A stretch of 64,000 bases of DNA from Verrucomicrobiia bacterium (lineage in GTDB: Bacteria; Verrucomicrobiota; Verrucomicrobiia; Limisphaerales; JADLHS01), in contig JAHCLO010000031.1 of the NCBI GenBank assembly GCA_026125285.1, positions 21,265-85,264 of the forward strand. The letters are read 5' to 3'. The notes below the pieces were generated by a model that was not told the DNA's origin, did no database searches, and worked only from the letters and a program-made list of their open reading frames with translations. The position numbers and the translations under genes were made by a program. Positions 23,990 through 32,380 of this stretch are shown piece after piece; position 1 is the first letter of the stretch, and the number at the start of each line of letters is the position of its first letter.

Positions 23990-25173
23990 CACGCAGTTTG
24001 CTCGGTAGGCAGTTCGTCGGTGGCGGCGAACGGATTGACTTCGGTGGCCGCCGCGCGCCCCTGGCGGGCAATGCTCAACAGCACGCCCACGCAACCCAGC
24101 ATCAGCAGGAGATTCGACCCCCCATAGCTGATGAACGGCAGCGGCAGGCCCTTGTTCGGCAACGCGCTGGTCACGACACCAATGTTGATGAAAGCCTGCA
24201 AACCGATCAGGAACGTGAGGCCCGCCCCCAGTAATAATCCGAACGTGTCCCGGGCATGCACGGCGATGTAGATGCCACAGATGACGATCAAGATGAACGC
24301 CAGCACCACCAGCAGCGTGGCAATCAACCCCAGTTCCTCGCCAATGATGGAGAAGATGAAATCCGTGTGGTGAAAAGGAATGAACCCAAGCTTCTGCCGA
24401 CCGTTGCCCAGCCCCAGTCCGGTCCAGCCGCCGGCGCCCAGAGCCAGCATGGCCTGATCCGCCTGATAGCCGACTCCGGATCTGCTCTCCTCCAAGTACC
24501 ACCAACTGAAGATTCGCTTGCTGCGCACCGGGTCCAGCAGCAGTGAGACGGTGAGCGCGACCAACCCCATCAGGATGGGCGGCAAGAAGTAACTCCATCG
24601 CACGCCCGCAATCAGCAGCATGGCCCCGCTTACCGCCGCCAGCAGAACGGTCGAGCCCCGGTCGGGTTCGACGAATATCAACGCCAGCACAATGCCGATA
24701 ATCAGACCGGGCAGGACAATGCCTCGTTGCCAGGTATGCATCTGACGTTGATAGCGCTCGCCGTACCAGGCCAGGATCACAATCAGCGCCAGCTTCGCAA
24801 ATTCGGACGGTTGAACGCTGACGCCGCCAATACTGAACCAGCGGCGGGCGCCGTTGATTTTCTTGCCCAAGTGCGGTTCCAGCACCAGCGCGAGCAGCAC
24901 CACCGCCAGGATGAACAACGGCCACGCAAAACGCTTTAACAAACGATAGTCAAGCGCAGTCGCCGTCACGCTGATTCCCAAGCCCAGCGCACACCAGATC
25001 AGTTGCATGATCAAGTAATGCGCGCCGATCGTCGTCTGCGTCTTGGAATTCACCATCACCATGCTCGAGCTGTAAAGCATCACCAGCCCCAGCGCCAACA
25101 AGGCGGCGACGCAAGACACGAGCGTGGTTACTGCAAGCTTCATTTCAAAACGCAGACCGGACACCTGCGGCAC
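23989..25173 (-). CDS. ftsW: FtsW, SEDS-family septal glycosyltransferase
   Basis: A 394-aa polytopic protein of the SEDS family, which polymerises lipid II at the septum with the class B PBP FtsI. About ten membrane segments are visible. Signatures include RRWFSIGGVSVQPSEFAKLA, FVEPDRGSTVLLA and LPFISYGGSNLLLMLGCVGV. A GTG at 25173 has GAGGGGCG upstream; an alternative ATG lies at 25143. It overlaps murG by 1 nt and follows the LysM gene by 33 nt. Confidence 0.94.
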   Translation of the reverse strand: MPQVSGLRFEMKLAVTTLVSCVAALLALGLVMLYSSSMVMVNSKTQTTIGAHYLIMQLIWCALGLGISVTATALDYRLLKRFAWPLFILAVVLLALVLEPHLGKKINGARRWFSIGGVSVQPSEFAKLALIVILAWYGERYQRQMHTWQRGIVLPGLIIGIVLALIFVEPDRGSTVLLAAVSGAMLLIAGVRWSYFLPPILMGLVALTVSLLLDPVRSKRIFSWWYLEESRSGVGYQADQAMLALGAGGWTGLGLGNGRQKLGFIPFHHTDFIFSIIGEELGLIATLLVVLAFILIVICGIYIAVHARDTFGLLLGAGLTFLIGLQAFINIGVVTSALPNKGLPLPFISYGGSNLLLMLGCVGVLLSIARQGRAAATEVNPFAATDELPTEQTA

Positions 25174-25206
25174 AACCGCCCCTCATGGAGCGGCGCCCGC
25201 CGCGCA

Positions 25207-25878
25207 TTACGGAGTACTGGACTTGACTGGCACCTTGAGTTTGTCGCCCACTTTGATGCGATCCGTGGTCAGGTTATTGGCGGATCGCAAGGCTTTAACG
25301 GTCGTCCCGTACTTCTTGGCGATGCTGGTCAGAGTGTCTCCCGACTTGACCACATACACCGTTTCGCCCGGCGCGGTCACAGGTGCGCCGCCGGAGGGTG
25401 CCGTGTCGGTCGACGGCGAGGGTGGCGGAATGATGATTGTCTTGCCGATCTGCAACCGCAACGGATCCACCGTCGGGTTTGCATCTTGAATCGCCTTGAC
25501 GGAGACGCCGAATTTCTTGGCGATCGTGGCAAACATGTCACCGCGCTGGATGACATATTCCTGAGTGGTGGGCGGAGGCGGTGGGGGCGGCGGGGGCGCC
25601 ACGTATTCTGGCAATTGCGGTGGCGGCGAGGTTTCAACCAACGTGGTTGGCCCGAGATTGGTGTCCACGGGGGGAAAGGCGCTTTCGCCGAAGACGGGCA
25701 ACTGCGGCGGCTCCACGACCGGCGGTTGTTCACGTTTGCAGCCCTGCATCAGCAGGACCATCAAGCCCACCACGTGAACACCCACCACACAGAAGAAAGC
25801 GAGTTTGACCCGTGAACGGCTTCGGTTTTTTTGCTCCAACAGGGAGCCCTGTGGAACCAGCGGACTGGGACTATTCAT
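25207..25878 (-). CDS. Membrane-anchored protein with two LysM domains
   Basis: A 223-aa protein. A cytoplasmic start of about 24 residues is followed by one membrane segment (25-46), a Pro-rich periplasmic linker with nine consecutive prolines (95-103), and two LysM domains (about 107-152 and 174-217) starting YVIQRGDMFATIAKKFG and YVVKSGDTLTSIAKKYG. LysM binds glycan GlcNAc, so the protein probably ties the division machinery to the wall. It sits between mraY and ftsW, where murD often lies. The enzyme activity, if any, is not visible. Confidence 0.85.
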   Translation of the reverse strand: MNSPSPLVPQGSLLEQKNRSRSRVKLAFFCVVGVHVVGLMVLLMQGCKREQPPVVEPPQLPVFGESAFPPVDTNLGPTTLVETSPPPQLPEYVAPPPPPPPPPTTQEYVIQRGDMFATIAKKFGVSVKAIQDANPTVDPLRLQIGKTIIIPPPSPSTDTAPSGGAPVTAPGETVYVVKSGDTLTSIAKKYGTTVKALRSANNLTTDRIKVGDKLKVPVKSSTP

Positions 25879-25930
25879 GATTTTGACGCGCTATGCGTCC
25901 TTTCGTTGAGGATTTGTTAATGTTTTTGTT

Positions 25931-25957
25931 CCGGGGTTTTCCCTCACAAAACCCCGG
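25931..25957 (-). promoter_or_regulatory. Perfect 10-bp hairpin in the leader of the LysM gene
   Basis: CCGGGGTTTT and AAAACCCCGG flank a 7-nt loop about 55 nt upstream of the LysM start codon. On the transcript strand the stem is followed by AACAAAAAC, not a U-run, so it is not a classic terminator. It could slow polymerase or set mRNA ends between mraY and the distal dcw genes. The rest of 25879-26310 shows no convincing gene. Confidence 0.5.
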
Positions 25958-26310
25958 ATCAAATTGTCTCTTCGGCAAAGCGCCAGGCAGTTGGCTGGCC
26001 GCCACAATCTACCATTTATATGGGGGCCGCCTGCCAGACCACCCCCACCCGTTGAGTTCACTTTGCGGCCAAACCTCTGACCACTCGGTTGACAGTTTCG
26101 AAAATAATCCAAGCTCGAACAAGCCGGTGAAATCGGAACCGCGCCACACGTGGCCGGGCGCTTTGCCGCTTCAGTCATTGCTTCTAACAACGAACCCCTC
26201 GCCGTGCAAGGAGTAAAAACACCGCCATGCAAGGTTCGGCGAAAGTTGGCCTCTGGCTGGTTTGTCACATTCAGGCCGACCTCAAATTTGTAATCGTGTG
26301 GTGGCATTTC

Positions 26311-27495
26311 TCACCGAATTTTCAAGGTACTCAACGCCATCACGGCAAAGAGCACACACAAGATGTAAAACCGCATCACCACCTGAGACTCGTACCAACC
26401 CTTCTTCTCGAAATGGTGGTGAATCGGCGCCATCAAAAACATCCGCTCGCCCACCCCCGTGCGACGCTTGGTATAGCGAAACCAACCCCGCTGCAAAATC
26501 ACGGACAAAGCTTCCATGACGAACACCCCGCCGGCGATCACCAGCACGAACGGTTGATGGATCAACACCGCCACGATGCCCAATCCGCCCCCCAGCGCCA
26601 ACGAACCGGTGTCGCCCATGAACACTTGCGCCGGATGGCAGTTGTACCAAAGAAAACCCATGCCCGCACCGATGAGGGCCGCGCAAAAAACCGTCAATTC
26701 CCCCGCCCCTTCCACATAAGGAATCTGAAGGTACGCGGCGGAGATGACGTTGCCCGCCAGGTAAGTCAGCACGAGAAACACAATCGAAGTGATTAACGTG
26801 CAACCGATGGCCAGGCCATCCAGGCCATCGGTCAGATTGACTGCGTTGGAACTGCCCACGATGGTAATGATCGTCAGCAACAGTCCCACCACGACTCCGG
26901 CTTGGATCGGATACTTGTAGAACGGCACCATCATCACGCTGACCAGGTTGCTCTCGAGAACCACCTTGCTTTCGGGAATCCGCAGATGGCTGGTCACCGG
27001 CAGCAGCCAGAGGTACAGCCCCACGAACACCGCCAGCAGCACCTGCACCCACAATTTCACGTAGGGTTTCGTGCCGCCGCCACTCTGCTGGAGGATCTTT
27101 GCGTAGTCGTCGTAGAAGCCCAACGCGGTCAGCACCAGCACGGCCAGCAGGGTCAATTGAATCAAGGTGTTCCATTGGGCCCAGAGCAAGGTGGTCAGGT
27201 TTAACACCGTGATGATGAGAATCCCGCCCATCGTGGGCGTGCCCTTCTTGCTCAATACGCGCGCCACCATGCCGCCGGCTTCCTCGGCCTTGTCCGCGTA
27301 CTCCTGTCCGAATTTCAGCCGTTTCAACCACGCAATCACCTTCGGCCCCAACCACCAACTCAACAGCAATGCCGTGATGGCCGCGCCCGCGCTGCGAAAT
27401 GTGATGTAGCGGAACAAGCGCAGCCACGAGACGTAGCCCTCCCAGACCGTGCCTGCCGACCAGTCCAACAATGCGTGGCTTAGATAATAGAACAT
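26311..27495 (-). CDS. mraY: MraY, phospho-MurNAc-pentapeptide translocase
   Basis: A 394-aa polytopic enzyme that moves phospho-MurNAc-pentapeptide from UDP to undecaprenyl phosphate, giving lipid I. KKGTPTMGGILII, FYDDYAKI, NAVNLTDGLDGLAIG, VFMGDTGSLALGG and the histidine loop APIHHHFEKKGWYE are all intact. About ten membrane segments are present. Its ATG follows the murF stop directly with no gap. Length is somewhat above the usual 360 because of an extended segment after the NLTDGLDGL-preceding helix. Confidence 0.96.
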   Translation of the reverse strand: MFYYLSHALLDWSAGTVWEGYVSWLRLFRYITFRSAGAAITALLLSWWLGPKVIAWLKRLKFGQEYADKAEEAGGMVARVLSKKGTPTMGGILIITVLNLTTLLWAQWNTLIQLTLLAVLVLTALGFYDDYAKILQQSGGGTKPYVKLWVQVLLAVFVGLYLWLLPVTSHLRIPESKVVLESNLVSVMMVPFYKYPIQAGVVVGLLLTIITIVGSSNAVNLTDGLDGLAIGCTLITSIVFLVLTYLAGNVISAAYLQIPYVEGAGELTVFCAALIGAGMGFLWYNCHPAQVFMGDTGSLALGGGLGIVAVLIHQPFVLVIAGGVFVMEALSVILQRGWFRYTKRRTGVGERMFLMAPIHHHFEKKGWYESQVVMRFYILCVLFAVMALSTLKIR

Positions 27496-28893
27496 TCAAA
27501 TCCTCTTCCCCGCTTCTCCGCCTCGCAACGCGTCACTGATGCGCTCGAAGCGCGCCGCGCGGGACGCCTTCAACAGCACCACGTCGCTCGCTTTCAAAAA
27601 AGTTTTCAAGGCTGCCGCCGCCGAATCCACGTCGGCAAGCTCGATCACCCGAGTCAAGCCCGCGTCGCGCGCTGCCTGCCCTGTGACTCCGGCCATCTCC
27701 CCTACCACGAATAACTGACCTACGCCCAATTCCGCCGCCACGCGCCCTGCTTCCGCATGCGCCGCCACGCGGTGCGCGCCTAATTCCGCCATGTCCCCCA
27801 GCACCGCCACCCGCCGCCCTTTGCACGGCAGTTCTTTGAGCAACTGCAACGCGGCCAGCATGGAATCCGCATTGGCATTGTAAGCGTCATCCAATACCCG
27901 CACGCCATTGAGTTCCCAGAGTTGCAGCCGCATTTTGGCCGGCTCACACTCGGCCAGTCCGCGCTCGATTTCGGCGCGATTCAATCCGAACTCCGCGCCC
28001 AGGGCCAAGGCAAAGAGAGCGTTGAGAACCTGATGTCGTCCCAGCAACCGGATGCGATATTCGCCGTCGTATTCCGCGTGCGGCGTCTCCACTCGAAACG
28101 TCACGCCTTGCTTGTCCAATCGCGCACTGCGTGCCCGCCATTGGTTGTGCTCACTAAAACCGACCCTCACCACGCCTGCCGGAGTTCTTTCCGCTAAACG
28201 CCCGGTCCATTCATTGTCGCCATTCAGAAAAAGCTTTCCGTCCGTGGGCAACAACTCCGCCAACCGGCCTTCTTCCTCGGCCACGCCGGCAAGGTCGCCG
28301 AAGAATTCCAGGTGTTCGCGTCCGATATTTGTGATCACACCCATACGCGGTTGGCTCATTTTCACGAGCGACGCCAGTTCGCCGGGATGATTCGTGCCTA
28401 TTTCCAACACCGCCGCCTCATGGGTCTGCTCCAGTTGCAGCAAAGTCAACGGCACTCCGATATCATTGTTGAAACTCGCTGCGCTCCGCAGCGCCAGCAA
28501 CTTCTGCCCCAGCACCGCCGCAATCAGATCTTTGGTGGTGGTTTTGCCATTGGAACCGGCCACTGCCACCACGGGTAATTCAAAACCCTTCCGATACTCC
28601 GTCGCCAATCGGCCCAGCGCGCGGCGGGTGTCATCCACGACTACTACCGCACATGGGGAGGAGGTCGGTGGCTGCCACTGCCGCTCACTGACCACCACCG
28701 CCGCACCTTTGCGCGCGACTTCCTCAAGAAAATCGCGACCGTCGAATTTTTCACCGCGCAAGGCGAAGAACAGATCGCCCGCCTGCGCCTGGCGCGAGTC
28801 GGTAATCACGCGCGTGACCACCACTTCCCCCGCTCCCATCGCCAGCGTGCCGCCGCAGGCCGATATTACGAATTGCAGATCTCGCGCTTCCAC
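27496..28893 (-). CDS. murF: MurF, UDP-MurNAc-tripeptide D-Ala-D-Ala ligase
   Basis: A 465-aa Mur ligase that adds D-Ala-D-Ala to the UDP-MurNAc tripeptide. The P-loop is GSNGKTTTK (113-121). ITDSRQAQAGDLFFALRGE is the MurF N-terminal domain, ITNIGREHLEFFG and LLGRHQVLNALFALALG mark the central domain, and VRVLDDAYNANADSML the C-terminal one. The DDAYNAN motif distinguishes it from MurC/D/E. A GTG at 28893 starts it 3 nt after the SIMPL stop. It is the only Mur ligase in this cluster. Confidence 0.95.
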   Translation of the reverse strand: MEARDLQFVISACGGTLAMGAGEVVVTRVITDSRQAQAGDLFFALRGEKFDGRDFLEEVARKGAAVVVSERQWQPPTSSPCAVVVVDDTRRALGRLATEYRKGFELPVVAVAGSNGKTTTKDLIAAVLGQKLLALRSAASFNNDIGVPLTLLQLEQTHEAAVLEIGTNHPGELASLVKMSQPRMGVITNIGREHLEFFGDLAGVAEEEGRLAELLPTDGKLFLNGDNEWTGRLAERTPAGVVRVGFSEHNQWRARSARLDKQGVTFRVETPHAEYDGEYRIRLLGRHQVLNALFALALGAEFGLNRAEIERGLAECEPAKMRLQLWELNGVRVLDDAYNANADSMLAALQLLKELPCKGRRVAVLGDMAELGAHRVAAHAEAGRVAAELGVGQLFVVGEMAGVTGQAARDAGLTRVIELADVDSAAAALKTFLKASDVVLLKASRAARFERISDALRGGEAGKRI

Positions 28894-28896
28894 TGT

Positions 28897-29637
28897 TCAC
28901 TTCAATGCAAAGGTCGCCGTGACCACCGCCGTGATCGTCTTGTCCACCGACGAGGTGTCATTGGCGCCATCCCAACTGAACTGGCCGCTGTACCGCGGCG
29001 TGATTTGCATGACCCCCATGCTCGCATCGTGGAGGCCCGCTAATCCGCGGCCACCCTGCGCCGCAATCTGGTCGGCGCGCACCCGCGCATCTTTCGTGGC
29101 CTCCGCGAGCATTTCCACTTTTGCCTCTCCCGCCCGGGTGTAAATGAACGCCGGCGATTGCGTCGTGAACACGATCCCCTGCTCCACCAGCACGGTGGAC
29201 TCACTATCCAGCTCGGAAATACGCTCCACTTCACCGGACTCCACCCGCACGGTCTGCGTGAGGCGATAACCCACGGTGCGTTGGCGCGTCAGCCCTTCCG
29301 CCTCACGCAACGTGGCGGTCACCTCATCAATTCCAATAGGGGTGAACAGGAAATTCGTGAAGCCGCGCTCGCTCAAGAACGTGCTTACTTTCCCCTGCTG
29401 GATTTTTAGTTCTCTTTGCGCCGACAGCAGGTCGCCCGCCTCCACACTGAACCCGCCACGCCAGACCACCAAGTCCGCCTTGATGTTCTTGCGTGCGGAA
29501 CCTTTCACCGTCACAAACTGCGTGTTGCGCACCTTCAACCACGCCGCGGTGGCGAGCATCGAGGACAACACCAACCCGACCGCAAGGAACAACCCTGCCA
29601 ACATGCCGAGCAGATGGGGACGTGCGGGAGGGTTCAT
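28897..29637 (-). CDS. SIMPL-domain (DUF541) membrane-anchored protein
   Basis: A 246-aa protein with an N-terminal membrane segment (about 10-32) and a SIMPL/DUF541 domain: VTVKGSARKNIKADLVVW, then LDSESTVLVEQGIVFTTQSPAF and ATKDARVRADQIAAQ. The family is periplasmic and its function is poorly defined. It lies between ftsI and murF, the usual place of murE, and overlaps the small ORF upstream (ATGA). Its stop is 3 nt before murF. A wall-related role is suggested only by context. Confidence 0.85.
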   Translation of the reverse strand: MNPPARPHLLGMLAGLFLAVGLVLSSMLATAAWLKVRNTQFVTVKGSARKNIKADLVVWRGGFSVEAGDLLSAQRELKIQQGKVSTFLSERGFTNFLFTPIGIDEVTATLREAEGLTRQRTVGYRLTQTVRVESGEVERISELDSESTVLVEQGIVFTTQSPAFIYTRAGEAKVEMLAEATKDARVRADQIAAQGGRGLAGLHDASMGVMQITPRYSGQFSWDGANDTSSVDKTITAVVTATFALK

Positions 29638-29861
29638 GCTCGCAGGAAACGCAACCCGACGCTCACACCCTCGCTCACGAGACTTCGCTGGCCGGCAGGG
29701 CCCGCGTCGCCGGCCGAGTAATGGGCCTCACCCGTCCGGGCGTCGGCGGCCGCCGCGGCGGGGAATTGACCCGGCGGCCCCGTCCGGTCTGGTCCTTTGG
29801 CTTTTTCCTGGCTCAACGCCGCCACAAACAAACGATGGGAGATAAGGGGTGAGGTAGTCAT
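29634..29861 (-). CDS. Small coupled ORF in the murE position
   Basis: A 75-aa frame of unknown family. It overlaps its neighbours at both ends by ATGA: its ATG overlaps the ftsI stop and its stop overlaps the SIMPL start. This double overlap is the main evidence that it is translated. The product begins MTTSPLISHRLFVAALSQ and is Ala/Gly/Pro-rich in the middle with no hydrophobic segment. It could also be a leftover of recombination that removed murE. No function is proposed. Confidence 0.5.
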   Translation of the reverse strand: MTTSPLISHRLFVAALSQEKAKGPDRTGPPGQFPAAAAADARTGEAHYSAGDAGPAGQRSLVSEGVSVGLRFLRA

Positions 29862-31792
29862 GGTGTAGGTTGAAGGTTGGCGGAACGGGCGGAGACGCTC
29901 TTAACCGTCCGTCCATCGGTGATGCCGGCTGCGAGCGCCTCGGGGGCCGTTGCCGGGGCCGGGCCACGGTCGGGTTTGAGGTTCAAATAACTGGCCGAAC
30001 GCTCGGCCACCTGCTTGAACAAGGGGGCGGCAGTTTGTCCCCCATAATACCCTTGTTTCGGCTCGTCCAGAACGATCGAGATGCACAGTTCCGGATTGTC
30101 CGCAGGGAAGAATCCGATGAACGAAGAAATGTATTTACCGGGGGCATATCCGCGGATTCCGTCTACGGTTTTCTGGGCAGTGCCCGTTTTTCCCGCGACG
30201 GTATAATGTTCCAGTTCGGCCTTGGGTGCCGTGCCTTCCGGGGAAACCGCGGTCTTGAGGGCCTGAACCGTCTGCCGGGCGGCTGCTTCACTGATCACCT
30301 GGCGCACGCGTTGCGGTGCGTAGGCGGCCACAACGTTGCCCTCGCGATCCTCCAGACGCCGCACCAGCATGGGCTGCATCAACCAGCCATCGTTGGCAAT
30401 GGCAGCCATGGCCATCGCCATCTGCAGCCGTGTCACACTCACCCCATGGCCCATCGGAATTTGGGCAATGCTGACTTTGCTCCAGTTCTTCACTGGATGC
30501 ACGAGGCCCCGCACCTCGCCCGGCAGCGGAATGCCCGTGCGGCTGCCAAAGCCAAAGTTGCACACGTAATCGTGAAGACGCTGGTTGCCCAACTTGATGC
30601 CGATTTTCGCCGCGCCGATGTTCGAGGACTTCGTAATGATGTTCTCCACGGAGAGGACTCCATACGAGCCGTGGTCGTGCAGGATCCGGCCGCCAAACGC
30701 GAAGTGACCATGCTCGCAATCAAACATGTCGGTCAGGCGCACCACGCGGTCGTTCAATCCGCCCGATACCACCACGATCTTGAAAGTCGAGCCGGGCTCC
30801 ATGATGTCCGTGATCACCCGATTACGTCGCGCCTCGGCGTCGGCACCCGGATTGTTGGGATCGAAATTCGGCAGCGTCGCCAGCGCGAGAATCTCGCCCG
30901 TGCGGGGACGCACCACAATGCCCGAGGCGCTAACAGGAGCGTGCTTTTCCATGCCTTCAGCCAGCGCGGTTTCCAGAAAACTCTGAATCACGGAATCAAT
31001 CGTCAGCACCACGTTGAATCCGTCGCGCGGCTCGACATCCTGATCGCGGAAGGACACCACCTCGCGTCGGCGGCTGTCCGTTTCTGTGACCCGCCAACCG
31101 CGCACGCCAGCGAGTTTCCCGTTGAGCGTGTGCTCGATACCATCCATGCCGATGGTTTGGCTAAAGGTGGGGGAGTTGGTCCGGCCATCCATGCCCACGT
31201 AGCCCAACACGTGTGCCGCGAGGTGCTGGTTGGGATAAACTCGCAACTGATCGTCCACGCGCTCGGTGAAAATTGCCGCGCGGCGCAGGTCGCGGAAGAA
31301 CTTCTGCTGGGCCTTTGACAGCGCTTTCTCCTCCACGCCGAAATCAAGCTGGCTCATGGCCAACTGGACTTTCTCCCAGGTTTCCACCGTCACCTTGCGC
31401 TTCAGTACATTGGACAAGTAGGGCGACACCTGGCCCTGGTCATTGGTGCGGTAACGCGGGAGCATGCGCTGGTAAAGCTCGCCTTCGGGCATTTCGAGCA
31501 AGGGCGACAAGGCGCGGGCGACAACCGCCTGATAATTGCTCATGACGGTCGGGTCCGCGCAGACGGTCTTGACCAGAACGCTCGTTGCCAGTTGATTTCC
31601 CCGCGCGTCCAGAATGTCGCCGCGGCGCGGTTCGCGCAGCATTTCGCGTTGCGTGTTTTTCCGGGCGCGGTCCCGCAGTTCCTCGTGGCGGAGCACCTGC
31701 AGGTCCACCAGCCGGTAACCCAATCCGGCGAAGGCCGCGGCGAGCAGAAACACTAACAGGAGCAGACGGCGGAATTGGAGTCGTTTGGCCAT
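29858..31792 (-). CDS. ftsI: FtsI-type class B penicillin-binding protein
   Basis: A 644-aa septal transpeptidase that crosslinks peptidoglycan with FtsW. One membrane segment (about 8-27) is followed by the dimerisation domain (REPRRGDILDARGNQLATS) and the transpeptidase domain. Catalytic motifs are S335-TFK in MEPGSTFKIV, S389-S-N in TKSSNIGAAK and KTGT at 535-538. A C-terminal tail of about 50 residues is Ala-rich. The ATG at 31792 gives the usual short basic N-terminus. It follows a duplicated intergenic segment after ftsL. Confidence 0.95.
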   Translation of the reverse strand: MAKRLQFRRLLLLVFLLAAAFAGLGYRLVDLQVLRHEELRDRARKNTQREMLREPRRGDILDARGNQLATSVLVKTVCADPTVMSNYQAVVARALSPLLEMPEGELYQRMLPRYRTNDQGQVSPYLSNVLKRKVTVETWEKVQLAMSQLDFGVEEKALSKAQQKFFRDLRRAAIFTERVDDQLRVYPNQHLAAHVLGYVGMDGRTNSPTFSQTIGMDGIEHTLNGKLAGVRGWRVTETDSRRREVVSFRDQDVEPRDGFNVVLTIDSVIQSFLETALAEGMEKHAPVSASGIVVRPRTGEILALATLPNFDPNNPGADAEARRNRVITDIMEPGSTFKIVVVSGGLNDRVVRLTDMFDCEHGHFAFGGRILHDHGSYGVLSVENIITKSSNIGAAKIGIKLGNQRLHDYVCNFGFGSRTGIPLPGEVRGLVHPVKNWSKVSIAQIPMGHGVSVTRLQMAMAMAAIANDGWLMQPMLVRRLEDREGNVVAAYAPQRVRQVISEAAARQTVQALKTAVSPEGTAPKAELEHYTVAGKTGTAQKTVDGIRGYAPGKYISSFIGFFPADNPELCISIVLDEPKQGYYGGQTAAPLFKQVAERSASYLNLKPDRGPAPATAPEALAAGITDGRTVKSVSARSANLQPTP

Positions 31793-31810
31793 GTTCGCTC
31801 AATCACCGAC

Positions 31811-31856
31811 CGCCCGTGGCCATCGGCTCCTCAACCAATGGCGGCACGGGCGGCGG
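31811..31856. repeat. Direct repeat copy 1 upstream of ftsI
   Basis: A 46-bp segment (CGCCCGTGGCCATCGGCTCC at its start) recurs at 31934-31979 with about two mismatches, offset by exactly 123 nt. Adjacent ATGAAA-like AT-rich stretches are also partly repeated, so this is a short tandem duplication between ftsL and ftsI. Confidence 0.85.
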
Positions 31857-31862
31857 TAAATG

Positions 31863-31994
31863 CTAAAATTTCATGTTGGTTGTCGGTTTCCCGCCAAACC
31901 GGCTGGGGTTCGGCGACAGTAAATTCTGCCGGCCGCCCGCGGCCATCGGTTCCTCAACCAATGGCGGCACGGGCGGCGGCAAAAAAGTTTTCAT
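31863..31994 (-). CDS. Possible 43-aa small ORF between ftsL and ftsI
   Basis: An ATG 5 nt after the ftsL stop opens a 43-codon frame starting MKTFLPPPVPPLVEEPMAA and ending TNMKF. It is Pro-rich at the N-terminus and covers repeat copy 2. The tight spacing to ftsL allows coupling, but nothing else supports translation. It may be a chance frame in duplicated DNA. Confidence 0.25.
   Translation of the reverse strand: MKTFLPPPVPPLVEEPMAAGGRQNLLSPNPSRFGGKPTTNMKF
31934..31979. repeat. Direct repeat copy 2 upstream of ftsI
   Basis: Partner of 31811-31856 with a 123-nt period. Confidence 0.85.
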
Positions 31995-31999
31995 TCGGT

Positions 32000-32380
32000 T
32001 TACGGCGTCATGGAGACGCGAGTGTCATTCCTGGCAATTCTCTCGTCCTCGGCATCATCGGCCACCACCGGCGGCTCCGGCAATCGCCAGACTTGGGTGG
32101 GATGCACCGGCCCCAAACCCAATTTCAAGTCGGGCAGACGGCGGCGAAGGTCCTTGGGTGAGCGCAGGATCGCCAGGTGATCGGCCAGTTTCTTGTTCTG
32201 ATACTGCAATTCGGCCAGCCGCACTTCCCGCTGCTTGATTTGGCGGCCCAGTTCATCAATCTGACTCTTCTGCCACACATAGCCCACGCCCGAGCCACCG
32301 ATGAGGGCGCACAGCATGAAGGCTTTCAATGCCGGCCCAAAACGGACCGCCGCCGACTGATGTTTGCGATTTCTTGCCAT
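32000..32380 (-). CDS. ftsL: FtsL-like bitopic division protein
   Basis: A 126-aa protein with a short basic N-terminus, one membrane segment (about 19-36) and a coiled-coil-like region with leucine spacing (QIDELGRQIKQREVRLAELQ). An acidic tail follows. FtsL is poorly conserved, so the call rests on size, topology and position between rsmH and ftsI. Its ATG shares a base with the rsmH stop (TAATG), so translation is coupled. Confidence 0.8.
   Translation of the reverse strand: MARNRKHQSAAVRFGPALKAFMLCALIGGSGVGYVWQKSQIDELGRQIKQREVRLAELQYQNKKLADHLAILRSPKDLRRRLPDLKLGLGPVHPTQVWRLPEPPVVADDAEDERIARNDTRVSMTP

Noticed and set aside
22712..24925. A 737-aa frame that includes murG
   Set aside because: Only the part from 23989 matches MurG. 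The upstream part is the reverse frame of ftsW, and the ATG at 23989 overlaps the ftsW stop in the usual way.
25891..26307. A 138-aa minus-strand frame between mraY and the LysM gene
   Set aside because: Composition does not look like protein, it has no motif, and it spans the strong hairpin. It is not where a remnant of murD could be recognised.
29493..29852. Plus-strand frames over the ftsI-SIMPL junction
   Set aside because: They oppose the coupled minus-strand ORFs and carry no protein signature.
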